Source of the DNA: Acidobacteriota bacterium
GTDB taxonomy: Bacteria > Acidobacteriota > Blastocatellia > Pyrinomonadales > Pyrinomonadaceae
Assembly: GCA_018269075.1 (NCBI GenBank)
Contig: JAFDVJ010000003.1
Location: 14,042-75,481, forward strand
Reading direction: 5' to 3'
DNA: 61,440 nucleotides
Shown piece by piece: positions 9,194-18,738 of the stretch (positions within the stretch are counted from its first letter, which is position 1; every line of letters starts with the position of its first letter). The notes below the pieces were generated by a model. That model made no database searches. It saw nothing but the letters and a program-made list of their open reading frames with translations, and had not been told where the DNA came from. The position numbers and the translations under genes are program-made.

Positions 9194-11068
9194 ATGAAAA
9201 AACTAACTGCAATCGTACTCTTGACGGCGCTCGCCGGCCTTTCGACGGCGGCGCAGCAGCTTTATATGCCGCGCAACGTGCAGAAAGCCTATCGCAATGA
9301 AACGCGCGCGGCCGACGGCCGGCCGGGGAAAAACTACTGGCAGAACACCGCCCGCTATAAAATCAGTCTCAGCGTCGCGCCGCCGAACCGCCGCGTCACC
9401 GGGACCGAGGAGATCGTTTACGTCAACAACAGCCCGGACACGCTGAAAAATCTCGTCTTCCGGCTGACGCTCAACTCGCACGTGGCGGAAGCGCCGCGCG
9501 AGAACGAGGTCTCGGCCGATTACCTGACGAGCGGAATGCAGATCGACGAATACCGCGAAAACGACAAGCCGAAGGAATGGAAACAGGGCAAATCGACGTG
9601 GCAGGCCGTCGCGCTCGACACGCCGCTCGCGCCGAAGGCTTCGGTCAGACTTTCATTCAAATGGCATTACGACGTCTCGGTCGAAAGCGGCCGCGAGGGC
9701 GCGATCGATCCGACGACCTTTTTCATCGCCTATTTCTACCCGCGCGTCGCCGTCTACGACGACACCGACGGCTGGGACCGGCAGGATTTCACCGAGGCGC
9801 ACGAATTCTACAACGATTTCAACGATTACGAGTTCGAGGTCGCGGCCCCGAAAAACTTCGTCGTCTACGCGACCGGCGATCTGCTGAACGCCGGCGAGAC
9901 GCTCCGGCCGGAAATCGCCGCGCGGCTCGAAAAATCGATGACCGGCGACGACGTCGTCCACGTCGCGACCGCCGAGGAATTGGCCGCCGGCAAGATCACC
10001 GCCGCGCGCGACACGCTGGTCTGGAAATGGAAGGCGTCCAACATCTCGGACGTCGCGCTCGCCGTTTCGGATCATTTCGTCTGGGACGCCGGCAGCGTCG
10101 TCGTCGACCGCGCCGCCAACCGCCGCGCGAGCGTGCAGGCCGTTTACGATAAGGAATCGAAGGACTTCGAGCGGATGGTCGAATACGGCAAGCACACGCT
10201 CGACTGGTGCTCGAACAATTATCCGGGCGTCCCGTACCCGTTCCCGAAAACGACGATCGTCCGCGGCTTCGCCGATATGGAATTTCCGATGATGGTCAAC
10301 GACAGCTCGCAGAAAGACCCGAATTTTACGCGGTTCGTCGTCGAGCACGAGCTGCTGCACACGTGGTTTCCGTTTTATATGGGCATCAACGAACGCCGCT
10401 ACGGCTTTATGGACGAGGGCTGGACGACCGCCTTTGAGCATCTGATCGGCGAGGTCGATCTCGGCGCGGCGCGCAACGACGAGGCGTTCCGGCAGTTTCG
10501 GGTCGCGCGCTGGATCGGGCGGCCGACGGCCGACGCCGATCTGCCGATCATCCTGCCGGGCGACGCGCTCGTCGGGATCGGTTTTCGCGGCAACGAGTAC
10601 GGCAAGCCCGCGCTCGGGTATCTCGCGCTCAAGGACCTGCTCGGCGACGCCGAATTCAAAAAGGCTCTCCACGAATTTATGGACCGCTGGCACGGCAAAC
10701 ACCCGCTGCCGTGGGATATGTTCAACAGCTTCAACTCGGCTTCGGGCCGCGATCTGAACTGGTTTTTCGAGAACTGGTTCTTCGGTTTCGGCTACATCGA
10801 TCTCGCGGTCGGGGACGTCAGGCCGGCGGCCGGCGGCTACGATCTGACGGTCAAAAACGTCGGCGGTTTCGCCGCGCCGTTCGACGTCGTGTTGACTTTC
10901 GAGGACGGGACGACCGAACGCCGCCACCAGACGCCCGAAGTCTGGCACCGCGATCAAAAAGAAGCGGCGATCAATCTGCCGACGACGAAAAAGCTCGCGG
11001 CCCTGGTTCTCGACGGCGGCATCTATACGGACGCCGCGCCGAACGATAACCAATGGAAAAAACGCTGA
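9194..11068 (+). CDS. Exported M1-like (gluzincin) metallopeptidase
   Basis: This 624-residue protein belongs to the gluzincin group. Seen: a signal peptide (MKKLTAIVLLTALAGLSTAAQ), an N-terminal beta domain with GTEEIVYVNNSP near residue 75, and the zinc motif HELLHTWF near residue 395, followed about 20 residues later by the third-ligand glutamate in MDEGWTTAFEHL. It lacks the canonical GAMEN loop and instead has FADMEFPMM in the equivalent place. The C-terminus has a beta region with VWHRDQKEA. The start at 9194 is chosen for the signal peptide; upstream codons are out of character. It is likely a secreted peptidase of unknown specificity, one of three in this window. Confidence 0.85.
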   Translation: MKKLTAIVLLTALAGLSTAAQQLYMPRNVQKAYRNETRAADGRPGKNYWQNTARYKISLSVAPPNRRVTGTEEIVYVNNSPDTLKNLVFRLTLNSHVAEAPRENEVSADYLTSGMQIDEYRENDKPKEWKQGKSTWQAVALDTPLAPKASVRLSFKWHYDVSVESGREGAIDPTTFFIAYFYPRVAVYDDTDGWDRQDFTEAHEFYNDFNDYEFEVAAPKNFVVYATGDLLNAGETLRPEIAARLEKSMTGDDVVHVATAEELAAGKITAARDTLVWKWKASNISDVALAVSDHFVWDAGSVVVDRAANRRASVQAVYDKESKDFERMVEYGKHTLDWCSNNYPGVPYPFPKTTIVRGFADMEFPMMVNDSSQKDPNFTRFVVEHELLHTWFPFYMGINERRYGFMDEGWTTAFEHLIGEVDLGAARNDEAFRQFRVARWIGRPTADADLPIILPGDALVGIGFRGNEYGKPALGYLALKDLLGDAEFKKALHEFMDRWHGKHPLPWDMFNSFNSASGRDLNWFFENWFFGFGYIDLAVGDVRPAAGGYDLTVKNVGGFAAPFDVVLTFEDGTTERRHQTPEVWHRDQKEAAINLPTTKKLAALVLDGGIYTDAAPNDNQWKKR

Positions 11069-11072
11069 TCTT

Positions 11073-11155
11073 CTCTGCGCCTCCGCGGGAAATCCCGTGT
11101 TGCTTGAGAAAAAATCTCGACGAGAACCTCGAGTTTTCCCGCGGAGGCGCAGAGT
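11073..11155. repeat. Perfect 20-bp inverted repeat after the peptidase gene
   Basis: The left copy at 11073-11092, CTCTGCGCCTCCGCGGGAAA, is the exact reverse complement of 11136-11155. Related phrases occur at 9106-9120 (CAGAGGCGCGGAGG) and 16026-16054 (CTTTGCGCGCTTCGCG...), so this belongs to a dispersed repeat family. It may act as a hairpin at the 3' end of the peptidase transcript, but no T run follows. Confidence 0.8.
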
Positions 11156-11166
11156 TGATTTTTGGA

Positions 11167-11540
11167 TAGTGAACCAAAAGTAATGCTCTGATCAATTGCT
11201 ACTGGCTGATGGTCTTTGAAAACTAAATCCGTCAAAATTTCCGTATTGAGCCTGTGGAACAGGCGAAAGAGTTTAGCGACAGGCGCAAGCCTGTAGAAAG
11301 CGCGCACCGATGAATCAAAGCCCCGAAGCGGGCGACAGAAAACGAATGCGCCGCGCCTGTCGCCCGTTTCACGGGCTCGGGTCAATGCTGCGACCTGCCC
11401 ACGGGCTGCAGTGGCTATTATCCGGCGCCCGTTTCACGGGCTTTTAAGGAATATTTTATTGACGGATTTAATTTTCAAAGACCATCAGCTGGCGGCAATT
11501 GATCAAAGCACCTCAAACCGGCATTGCTTTTGGCTCACTA
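11167..11540. mobile_element. MITE-like element with long terminal inverted repeats
   Basis: The 374-base element ends in TAGTGAACCAAAAGTAATGC (left) and the complement of TAGTGAGCCAAAAGCAATGC (right), matching at 18 of 20 bases. A second inverted block, 11189-11235 against 11459-11505, matches at 42 of 47 bases. The inside contains GC-rich palindromes (GCCTGTGGAACAGGC, AGCCCGTGAAACGGGC-type). A core of about 97 bases from 11246 is repeated at 41800-41896. There is no coding capacity. The flanks share GATTTT(T)G, a weak and imperfect candidate for a target duplication. Confidence 0.75.
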
Positions 11541-11628
11541 CCGATTTTTGAAAGGCGGAGGGGCATTGGGGAGAAACTTTTTTTTCAGGAAACACCTCAT
11601 ACACGAAAACTAAATCGCGCGAAGCATT

Positions 11629-11838
11629 GTCGATGCCGCGTCATTACCGTTAAAAGGATTGAATGAGTTTTGAATAACTAGTTTAATAGGACGCGGATAA
11701 ACGCGGATTCAGCGGATTTTCGCGGATAATCTTAAAATAAATCCGTGTTAATCCGCTAAATCCGCGCATTTCCAGCGTCCTATTTAATGAACCAAAATCT
11801 GAATTACCGATCTTTTTAACAGTAATGATGCCGCGTTT
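11629..11838. repeat. Nested inverted repeats downstream of the surface protein gene
   Basis: Outer arms: TCATTACCGTTAAAAGGATTG at 11640 against the complement of GATCTTTTTAACAGTAATGA near 11808. Inner arms: TAATAGGACGCGGATAAACG near 11694 against CAGCGTCCTATTTA ending near 11786, with several GCGGATT/AATCCGC units between. A single copy of the outer motif also occurs at 9047 (TCATTACTGTTAAACGAATC). I see no gene between 11069 and 11894. Confidence 0.7.
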
Positions 11839-11894
11839 AAAATCCGCCCGAAACCCCGTTAAATTCAGAAACCTTTGAAAAAAACGGAGACTGT

Positions 11895-14800
11895 TTACTG
11901 CGGCACGAACGCGTTCGGCAGCGGGCGGTCGCCGCTCGCGCCGAACGTGACGATCAGCAGCCCGGCGCTCGAGCGGTTGACGTACCACGTCGAGCCCGAA
12001 GGCCGGAACACGCCCGGATCGAACCGGCCGTCGCCGTCGTAGTCGCCCGCGACCGGGAGATCGCCCGGCGCGCCGAACGGGAACGAGAAGAACGAAAAAT
12101 CCTCCGAACGCAGGACGAACCATTCGCCGGTCGACGGCCGGAAAAACGCGATGTCGCTGCGGCCGTCGCCGGTGTAATCGCCCGCGACGGGCCGGTCGTC
12201 GGCCGTCCCGAAGGTCACGTTGAGCACGCCGCCGATCGAGCGCGCGAGCCACCACTGGCCGTTCGACGGCCGGTAGATCGCAATGTCGGCCTTGCCGTCG
12301 CCGTCGTAATCCGACGGGACCGGCACGTCGCCCGCCGCGCCGAACTGCGCGATCGTCGTCCCGCCCGAAGATTTCAGCACGAACCACGTCGCCGTCGCGG
12401 GGCGGAAGACGGCCGCGTCGGTTTTGCCGTCGCCGTCGTAATCGCCCGGCACGGGCACGTCTCCGCTCGCGCCGAACGGGAACGAGAAGTAAGAGCCGTC
12501 CTCCGATCTTAAAACGAACCATTCGCCGGTCGTCGGCCGGAAGAACGCGACGTCCGTCCGTCCGTCGCCCGTGAAATCGCCGGGGACGGGACAGTCGGTT
12601 CCGGTTCCGAACTGCGCCGCGACGGTCGCGCCCGAGGACGAGCGGTTGAGCCACCATTCGCCGTTCGACGGGCGAAAGATCGAGATGTCGGTGCGGCCGT
12701 CGCCGTCGAAATCGAAGGGCGTCGTCGAGAGATCGACGTCGGTCGCCTGCCGCTCGAAAGCGCCGATGTCGGCCCCGCTGCCGCCGGGCGCGTTCGGGAT
12801 CGACTGAAAATCGAAGGGTCGCGTCTTCCCACGCGCGTCGGTGATGATGCCCGCGCCCGCATTGCCGCCGTCGATCGCCGGGCTGTTCGTCCGCAGGGCG
12901 TGCGTTAAGACCGGGCCGCCGTTGTCGGCGAGCGGGCCGAGCCGCGCGCTCGTGTCGAGCCGGTTGCCGGTCGTCGTGCCGGTGATTACGGTGCCGGCGG
13001 TGCTCGACAGCAGATTGAAGCCGCCCGACGCGAGCGTGCCGTTGAAGTCCGAGGCGCGCTGCGGCGTCGCGGCGGTGTTCGAAGCGAAGATGGTGTTGTC
13101 GGCGCTGATCGACGAGCCGCTGTTGTTAATGCCGCCGCCCGTGCCGAGCGTCGAGGTGTTGAAGGCGACGGTCGTGCTCGAAAGGGCGACCGTGCCGCCG
13201 CTGTTCGAGCTGACCGCGCCGCCGACGCCGCGCGCCGTGTTGCCGCTCAGGGTCGAGTTCGTGAACTTGACGGTGCCCGCCTGATTGGCGAGCGCGCCGC
13301 CGGCCGCGTTGGCCGAATTGCCGTAGAAAGTCGCGCGGTTGACGTTGAAAAGCGCGCTCCCGACGTTGTTGAGAAAGACGTTGAACGCGCCGCCGCCGTT
13401 CGTGACGGCCGTGTTGCCGGTGACGGTCGAATCGTCGAGCGTCAGCGTGTCGCGGTTGTAAAATCCGCCGCCGAACGCGCCGGACGCGTTGTTTCTGACG
13501 ATCGACGAACGGACGGCGACCGGCTGGCCCGTCGTGCCGCCGGCGTTGTTGTAAATCCCGCCGCCGTCGCCGCCGGACGAATTTCCCTCGATCACGCTGC
13601 CCGCGATCGTCAGCCCGCCGGCCGTGTAAATGCCGCCGCCGAACGCGGCCGAGTTGCCGCCGACGGTCGTGCCGGTCAGTGTCAGGCGGCCGAAGTTGCC
13701 GATGCCGCCGCCGAGACTGTTCGCCGCCGGGGCCGAGTTGCCGGTGACGATCGAGTCGGTCAGCGTCGCCGTCCCGCTGACCGAGAGGCCGCCCGTCAGC
13801 GCGTTTCCCTGATTATTGACGATCTGAACGCCGGCGAGTGTCGTCGTCCCGCTCAGGCTGAGGCCGCCGACGCCGCCGGTGTTGCCGGCGATCGACGAGC
13901 CGCTGATGCTGACGGTCGGCCCGCCGACGCCGGTCGCGATGCCGCCGGTGCCGCCGCCCTGCGTCGCGGCCGAGTTGCCGGTGATGAAGGAGTCCGTGAT
14001 CGTCAGCGTGCCGGTGTCGAAGAGGATCGCGCCGCCGGAGCCGTTCGCCGAATTTAAGTTAAGAGTCGAATTGCGGACCGTCACGACGGAGCTGCCGACG
14101 GTGCCGATCGCGCCGCCGCTCGACGCCGACGAATTGCGGACGAGGACGTCGTCGAGCGAGAGCTCCGTGACGACGCCGTTCGGCTGCAGGTAAACGGCCC
14201 CGCCGGTGTTGAGGACGTCGCCGCCGCCGACCCCGTTCCCGTTTGCGAGCGTCAGGCTGCGGAGCGCGAGACTGGCGTCGCGGTTGACTCGCACGATGCG
14301 GCTCGCGCCGCCGCCCGAGATCGTCACGAGACTGCGGCCGGTGCCGGTGACCGAGATCCGGTGATTGTCGGCGACGACGAGCTCGCCGGCCGTCAGGAGA
14401 AGCGTCTGCGGCGTCGCGAAGAGCTGCGGGTCGAAGATGATCGCGCTCGGGTCGGGGCTCGCGTTGGCGGCCGCGAAGGCTTCTCTCAAAGAACAGTCGG
14501 CGCTGCACGCGCCGTCGTTGGTGTCGGCGGTTTTCGTGACGACGAGCGTCTGCGCCGGCGGCCGGTCGAGCGAGCCGTCGGCGTTGAGCCGGACGAGATT
14601 TTTACGCGTCTGGCGGCCGATCGTGGTGAATTGGCCGCCGACGAGAAGCTTGCCGTCGGGCTGCAGGGCGAGCGAGTTGAGCGAGAAGAACTGGCCGCCG
14701 AAGTTCGCGTTCGGGTCGGTGAAGGTCGCATCGAAAGAGCCGTCGGCGTTGAGCCGCGCGAGATCGTCGCGCGCGGTGCCGGCGATCGTCGAAAACTCGC

Positions 14801-15740
14801 CGCCGACGATCAGCTTGCCGTTCGGCTGGAGCGCCATCGGCCCGACGTAGCCGCTCGGGATATTGACATTCTGAAAGGAAGTGTCGAGCGCGCCGTCGGC
14901 CGTGTTGACGAGCGCGAGCGTCGTGCGCGGCGTGCCGTTGACGGCGCTGAAGAAACCGGAGATGAAGATCTTGTCGCCGGCCGGCGTCGGCAGAAATTCG
15001 CCGACGGGGCCGCCGGGGGCGAGCGCGAAGCTCGTATCGAGCGAGCCGTCCGCGTTGAGCCGCGCGGCGAACGAGCGCGACTGGCCGCCGATCGAGTTGA
15101 ACTGGCCGCCGACGAGGACCTTGTTGTCGGATTGAACGGCGAGCGTCGAAACCGGCAGCACCGGACCGGGCACGGTGATGACCGGGTTCTGGAACGCGCC
15201 GTCGAGCGAGCCGTCGGCGTTGAGCCGCGCGACGTAGGTGCGCGCCTGCCCGCCGGCGGTTGTGAAGTAGCCGCCGATCAGGATCTTGCCGTCCGTCTGG
15301 AGGCCGATCGCGACGACCGGATTGTTGACGACCGGCGCGAAGGCCGCGTCGAGCGAGCCGTCCGGATTGAGCCGCGCGAGATAATTGCGCGTTTGGCCGC
15401 CGACGCCCGTGAACTGGCCGCCGATCAGGATTTTTCCGTCCGGCTGAAGCTTCATCGCGAAGACGTTGTCGTTCGAAAACTGGCCCGTGATGTTCGGGTT
15501 TTGAAAACTCGTGTCGAGCGAGCCGTTCGCGTTGAGCCGCGCGACCTTCGAACGCGGCTGCCCGGCGACGTTGTTGAACGAGCCGGCCGCGAGGATCCGC
15601 CCGTCGGGCTGGACGATCACGCGGGCGACAGTAAAGTCGATGTCCGGGTCGATGAACCCGTCCTGCGCGCGCGCAAAGGTCAGAAAACAAAGAATGAAAA
15701 GAAAGACCGGCAGACCGCCGAAAGGCTTGAAGAAACGCAT
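11895..15740 (-). CDS. Giant exported delta-60 / CSLREA beta-helix / FG-GAP repeat protein
   Basis: A 1281-residue exported protein with four parts. Signal peptide at residues 1-25. Seven delta-60 type repeats at about 28-405 (pattern [13 protein letters not shown]...RLNADGSLD). A CSLREA motif ([14 protein letters not shown]) near 420 opens a right-handed beta-helix region to about 965, rich in GGGIYN, SGGAI and GNTA turns like polymorphic outer-membrane proteins. Six FG-GAP/VCBS-like repeats to the C-terminus ([15 protein letters not shown]...), likely calcium-binding. GAGGAG lies upstream of the ATG. Its place at the cell surface is inferred. No sorting or autotransporter domain is visible. 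The repeated codons make the DNA itself highly repetitive and so prone to recombination. Confidence 0.9.
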   Translation of the reverse strand: MRFFKPFGGLPVFLFILCFLTFARAQDGFIDPDIDFTVARVIVQPDGRILAAGSFNNVAGQPRSKVARLNANGSLDTSFQNPNITGQFSNDNVFAMKLQPDGKILIGGQFTGVGGQTRNYLARLNPDGSLDAAFAPVVNNPVVAIGLQTDGKILIGGYFTTAGGQARTYVARLNADGSLDGAFQNPVITVPGPVLPVSTLAVQSDNKVLVGGQFNSIGGQSRSFAARLNADGSLDTSFALAPGGPVGEFLPTPAGDKIFISGFFSAVNGTPRTTLALVNTADGALDTSFQNVNIPSGYVGPMALQPNGKLIVGGEFSTIAGTARDDLARLNADGSFDATFTDPNANFGGQFFSLNSLALQPDGKLLVGGQFTTIGRQTRKNLVRLNADGSLDRPPAQTLVVTKTADTNDGACSADCSLREAFAAANASPDPSAIIFDPQLFATPQTLLLTAGELVVADNHRISVTGTGRSLVTISGGGASRIVRVNRDASLALRSLTLANGNGVGGGDVLNTGGAVYLQPNGVVTELSLDDVLVRNSSASSGGAIGTVGSSVVTVRNSTLNLNSANGSGGAILFDTGTLTITDSFITGNSAATQGGGTGGIATGVGGPTVSISGSSIAGNTGGVGGLSLSGTTTLAGVQIVNNQGNALTGGLSVSGTATLTDSIVTGNSAPAANSLGGGIGNFGRLTLTGTTVGGNSAAFGGGIYTAGGLTIAGSVIEGNSSGGDGGGIYNNAGGTTGQPVAVRSSIVRNNASGAFGGGFYNRDTLTLDDSTVTGNTAVTNGGGAFNVFLNNVGSALFNVNRATFYGNSANAAGGALANQAGTVKFTNSTLSGNTARGVGGAVSSNSGGTVALSSTTVAFNTSTLGTGGGINNSGSSISADNTIFASNTAATPQRASDFNGTLASGGFNLLSSTAGTVITGTTTGNRLDTSARLGPLADNGGPVLTHALRTNSPAIDGGNAGAGIITDARGKTRPFDFQSIPNAPGGSGADIGAFERQATDVDLSTTPFDFDGDGRTDISIFRPSNGEWWLNRSSSGATVAAQFGTGTDCPVPGDFTGDGRTDVAFFRPTTGEWFVLRSEDGSYFSFPFGASGDVPVPGDYDGDGKTDAAVFRPATATWFVLKSSGGTTIAQFGAAGDVPVPSDYDGDGKADIAIYRPSNGQWWLARSIGGVLNVTFGTADDRPVAGDYTGDGRSDIAFFRPSTGEWFVLRSEDFSFFSFPFGAPGDLPVAGDYDGDGRFDPGVFRPSGSTWYVNRSSAGLLIVTFGASGDRPLPNAFVPQ

Positions 15741-16125
15741 TTAGAAAACTCCTCGGTTAAATCGATGAAGACGCCGCGCGCCGTTGTGGCGCGAAGAGGA
15801 CAAAATTTAATCAAAGGTTAACAGGTTGATACTCAAAAAGAAAGCAAAAAGCCGGGGATGGTAAGAAGTTTTTTCGTCTCCGCCGGCTCAGGGCCGGCGG
15901 CCTGGGATAAGCGAAAAGTCGAATGTCTCGAAAGGTTCGATAAGCCGCGGCATCCGCGGGCCGTTTTTCTTTCGGTCGAATCAATCCTCATCGGGCGTCC
16001 GGCGAAGCCTTCAGTGGTTTTTCTCTTTGCGCGCTTCGCGTCTTTGCGGGAAAATAGCAGGGACGGGATTGCAAACCACCAATTACAAAGTCTGTAATTG
16101 GTAATCCGTAATCTTGTATTCTGCG
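15741..16125. other. Intergenic region with short palindromes
   Basis: This is the divergent gap between the surface protein and the helicase. It contains GCCGGC-rich palindromic text near 15884-15902, the dispersed phrase CTTTGCGCGCTTCGCGTCTTTGCGGGAAA-type near 16026-16054, and a hairpin CCAATTAC...GTAATTGG at 16078-16101, followed by 7-base units GTAATCC and GTAATCT. I see no gene. Confidence 0.6.
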
Positions 16126-17526
16126 ATGTTCAAACTGATCTTCGACGCCGGAACGCTGATCCTCGAAAACGCGCTTGAAGGCGACGCGGCGGTGCCGCGC
16201 GCGTTCAGGTGGGACGCGCGGACGCGGCAGTTTCGGGCGCCGGCTTATCTTTACAGGGAAATAATCAAGGAGCTGGTCCGCTCGAAGACGCCGTATGAGG
16301 ACGCCGCCAAAAATTACGCGGTCTTCGAATTCAAACAGCGCTATCACATCGAGCCGCGCCCGTACCAGACCGCGTCGGTCGAAGCGTGGCGCGCGAGCGC
16401 GCGGTGCGGCGTGATCGTGCTGCCGACCGGTGCGGGGAAGACGCACGTCGCGACGATGGCGATCGAGATGTGTCAGCGGCAGACGCTCGTCGTCGTCCCG
16501 ACGCTCGATCTGATGAACCAGTGGTACGACCTGCTCGTCTCGACCTTCAACGCCGAGATCGGCCTCGTCGGCGGCGGTTTCTACGAGATCGGCGCGATCA
16601 CCGTCACGACCTACGCGTCGGCGTTTCGGCATCAGGAACGGATCGGCAGCCAGTTCGGGCTCGTCATCTTCGACGAGGCGCACCACCTGCCGGGCGAGGG
16701 CTACAAATACGCGGCCGAATTCGCGATCGCGCCGTTTCGTTTGGGACTGACGGCGACGCCCGAGCGGACCGACGGCGGCGAAAACGAGCTCGAACGCCTG
16801 ATCGGCCCGTTTGTCTACCGACTCGAAGCGCAGCAGCTGGCGGGCGAGTTTCTCGCCGACTACACGGTCGAGCGCGTCGAGGTCGAGCTCTCCGAACGGG
16901 AACGCGCCGAATATCAGAAGGAAAGACAAATTTACACGGATTTCCGCCGCGCGAAAAACCTGCCGTACGGTCAGGAAGGCTGGCGGATGTTTCTGATTCA
17001 CAGCGCGCGCAGCGAGGAAGGCCGCCGCGCGATGAAGGCCTACCGCAATTACAAGCGGATCGCGCTCGGGACGGAATCCAAGCTCGACGTCCTGCAGGAC
17101 TTGTTGATCCGTCACAAGCACGAAAAAACGCTGATCTTCACGGCCGAAAACGAGATGGTCTACCGCATCTCGAACGATCACCTGATCCCGGCGATCACGC
17201 ACGAGACGAATGTCAAAGAGAGAAAGTTCTGGCTCGACGCCTTCAACGCCGGCGAAGTGCTCGCGCTCGCGACGTCGAAGGTTCTCAACGAGGGCGTCAA
17301 CATCCCGGACGCGTCGGTCGCGATCGTCCTCTCGGGCTCGGGTTCGAGCCGCGAGCATATTCAGCGGCTCGGCCGCATTCTCCGCAAAAAAGAAGACAAG
17401 CAGGCGATTTTGTACGAGGTCGTAACGCGCGACACGACCGAGGAATACACCTCGCAGAAACGCTCCGACGCGCGCCAGTTTCACGATGCCAAACGCCGCG
17501 GCGAAAGCGGCGGACTGTTCGAGTAA
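16126..17526 (+). CDS. XPB/Rad25-like superfamily 2 DNA helicase
   Basis: A 466-residue helicase of the XPB type, which unwinds damaged DNA in archaeal and eukaryotic nucleotide excision repair. Seen: an N-terminal damage-recognition-like region (residues 1-80), Q-like PRPYQTASVEAW, Walker A LPTGAGKTH near residue 102, DEAH near 181, motif III LTATPERTD near 211, and the C-terminal RecA domain with TSKVLNEGVN and the arginine-finger motif HIQRLGRILRKK. It lacks the long N-terminal extension of eukaryotic XPB. A TTG four codons earlier is an alternative start. Its last 35 codons are duplicated downstream, beyond a TA pair. A likely nuclease partner (DUF790) lies at 40552-41751. Confidence 0.88.
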   Translation: MFKLIFDAGTLILENALEGDAAVPRAFRWDARTRQFRAPAYLYREIIKELVRSKTPYEDAAKNYAVFEFKQRYHIEPRPYQTASVEAWRASARCGVIVLPTGAGKTHVATMAIEMCQRQTLVVVPTLDLMNQWYDLLVSTFNAEIGLVGGGFYEIGAITVTTYASAFRHQERIGSQFGLVIFDEAHHLPGEGYKYAAEFAIAPFRLGLTATPERTDGGENELERLIGPFVYRLEAQQLAGEFLADYTVERVEVELSERERAEYQKERQIYTDFRRAKNLPYGQEGWRMFLIHSARSEEGRRAMKAYRNYKRIALGTESKLDVLQDLLIRHKHEKTLIFTAENEMVYRISNDHLIPAITHETNVKERKFWLDAFNAGEVLALATSKVLNEGVNIPDASVAIVLSGSGSSREHIQRLGRILRKKEDKQAILYEVVTRDTTEEYTSQKRSDARQFHDAKRRGESGGLFE

Positions 17527-17529
17527 ATT

Positions 17530-17562
17530 GACTTCAGCATCTAATTTGCACTAAATTTGATG
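17530..17562. promoter_or_regulatory. Inverted repeat upstream of the TA pair (possible operator)
   Basis: CAGCATCTAATTT and its near complement AAATTTGATGCTG form a 13-base inverted repeat with one mismatch, just after the helicase stop and before the antitoxin gene. TA operons are normally autorepressed through such palindromes. That is the reason for the call; binding is inferred. Confidence 0.5.
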
Positions 17563-17580
17563 CTGAGAGGTTTTAATCGA

Positions 17581-17865
17581 ATGATCAATCTGAGGGAAGA
17601 AATAGATTCGCTTTCAAATTTTAAACGCAACACGAGCGAATTCGTCGAGCAGTTGAAAGAGACCGGCCGGCCGATCGTTTTAACTATCAACGGCAAGGCC
17701 GAATTGGTCGTGCAGGATGCGGGGAGTTATCAGAAGCTTCTGGAAATCGCCGAAAAACTGGAAACCATCGAAGCCTTAAAACCGGCGATCGCCGAAATGA
17801 AAGCCGGTCAGGGCGAACCGGCGGAAAATGTATTTGCCGAACTTTTGTCGTCCGAGATGCCCTAG
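17581..17865 (+). CDS. Phd/YefM-family antitoxin
   Basis: A 94-residue antitoxin. The N-terminal Phd/YefM DNA-binding fold reads INLREEIDSLSNFKRNTSEFVEQLKETGRPIVLTINGKAELVVQDAGSYQKLLE (broken here only by reading through; the key parts are the RNTSEF and GKAELVVQD strands). The C-terminal tail should wrap the toxin. The start at 17581 gives the usual length; an upstream ATG would add eight residues. The stop overlaps the toxin GTG by one base, so the two are translationally coupled. Base composition is lower in GC than the flanking helicase gene, consistent with acquisition. Confidence 0.85.
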   Translation: MINLREEIDSLSNFKRNTSEFVEQLKETGRPIVLTINGKAELVVQDAGSYQKLLEIAEKLETIEALKPAIAEMKAGQGEPAENVFAELLSSEMP

Positions 17866-18176
17866 TGTCTCATCAGGTCATTATCACGCCTTCCGCCAAA
17901 GCCGATATTTTCGAGATCAACGCCTGGTTCCTTGAAAATTACCCCGATCTCGCGGAAAACTGGCTTTGGGGGATCAGCCGGGCCGTCACCTCATTATCCA
18001 AATTCCCTGAAAGATGTCCGATCAGCCCCGAAAGCGCGGCTTTTGATGTCATCGTTCGTCAATTGCTTTACGGTAAAAAGCCGCATATTTATCGAATCTT
18101 ATATTCGATTCAGGACGAAAAAGTCTTTATTCTGCGCGTCCGCTCGACCCGGCAAAAGAATTTTTCCGACGAATGA
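17865..18176 (+). CDS. RelE/ParE-family toxin
   Basis: A 103-residue toxin of the RelE/ParE superfamily, whose members either cleave mRNA on the ribosome or poison gyrase. Seen: the opening strand VIITPSAKADIFEINAWF, then the SLSKFPERCPISPES loop, RQLLYGKKPHIYRILYSI and a C-terminal VFILRVRSTRQKNF. The RHxxR/Y-type pattern and the ILYSI core fit ParE/RelE generally, but the target cannot be read from sequence. It starts with GTG overlapping the antitoxin stop by one base. Together with the antitoxin it forms the cargo between two copies of the helicase 3' end. Confidence 0.85.
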   Translation: MSHQVIITPSAKADIFEINAWFLENYPDLAENWLWGISRAVTSLSKFPERCPISPESAAFDVIVRQLLYGKKPHIYRILYSIQDEKVFILRVRSTRQKNFSDE

Positions 18177-18204
18177 GCTTACCCGAACGGAAAATACGGC
18201 CGGA

Positions 18205-18312
18205 GTAGTGACGCGCGACACGACCGAGGAATACACCTCGCAGAAACGCTCCGACGCGCGCCGGTTCCACGACGCCAAACGCCGCGGCGAAAGCGGCGGG
18301 CTGTTTGAATGA
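18205..18312 (+). pseudogene. Second copy of the helicase 3' end (35 codons)
   Basis: These 35 codons plus stop repeat the end of the helicase gene (17419-17526). Of nine codon differences, seven are synonymous (GTC/GTA, GTA/GTG, TTT/TTC, GAT/GAC, GGA/GGG, TTC/TTT, GAG/GAA), one is stop-to-stop (TAA/TGA) and one is Gln to Arg. There is no start codon or ribosome site for an independent product. It is either the displaced original 3' end or one brought in with the TA pair. Confidence 0.9.
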
Positions 18313-18495
18313 GTTTTGGAAGTTTGGGAAGTTTTTTTGAACTTCTTCCGGATGTACGATCGACTGTTAGTCGGTCGCCGCGCCGCGCGGGTGTGAAGCG
18401 TTTTGACAGGCTGGCGCCTGTCAACCGGCTGACAGCCGATTGTACGTTTTCTTCCCAAACTTCCCAAACTATTTCTTTTTCTTCCCGAACTTCTT
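18313..18495. repeat. Nonamer-arm palindrome (GGAAGTTT type)
   Basis: The arm at 18313-18345 (GGAAGTTTGGGAAGTTT) faces the complementary arm at 18446-18495 (TTCTTCCCAAACTTCCCAAACT). Between them are a GACAGGCTGGCGCCTGTC palindrome and other short palindromes. The array begins at the stop codon of the duplicated helicase end. Confidence 0.8.
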
Positions 18496-18621
18496 ATACC
18501 AGGTTGTCATAAAAACAGCGGAATTATCGGCTTAACCGCCTTTGATCGAATGATCGTTCGCATCCTGAAACCGCCTTTCCCCCCAACCGGTTTCGTCGCC
18601 GTCTTTACTGCAGCCTGGTAT
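18496..18621. mobile_element. Small terminal-inverted-repeat element
   Basis: ATACCAGGTTG at the left end and CAGCCTGGTAT at the right end are inverted copies (10 of 11 bases) bounding 126 bases with no coding capacity. No copy elsewhere in the window was found, so this is only a candidate. The rest of the gap to 18738 shows a leader ending in AAGGAGAA before the next gene. Confidence 0.4.
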
Positions 18622-18738
18622 TAAAATCTCGTTTCAAAAATCGAAATTCGAATTCTCTCTTTTTTTTCGAAAAAAATGTCCGTTTTTTCGTGTCGGGCGG
18701 GCGTTACCGGTAGACGTTAAAAAATTTAAGGAGAAGTT

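Noticed and set aside
11221..11460. Possible small RNA or riboswitch in the GC palindromes
   Set aside because: The region lies within inverted ends of a MITE-like element and is repeated at 41800, which explains the structure without a riboswitch.
17932..18312. 126-codon frame overlapping the toxin and ending in the duplicated helicase tail
   Set aside because: It begins in another frame inside the toxin gene. Only its last 35 codons are meaningful, and they are the displaced helicase 3' end.
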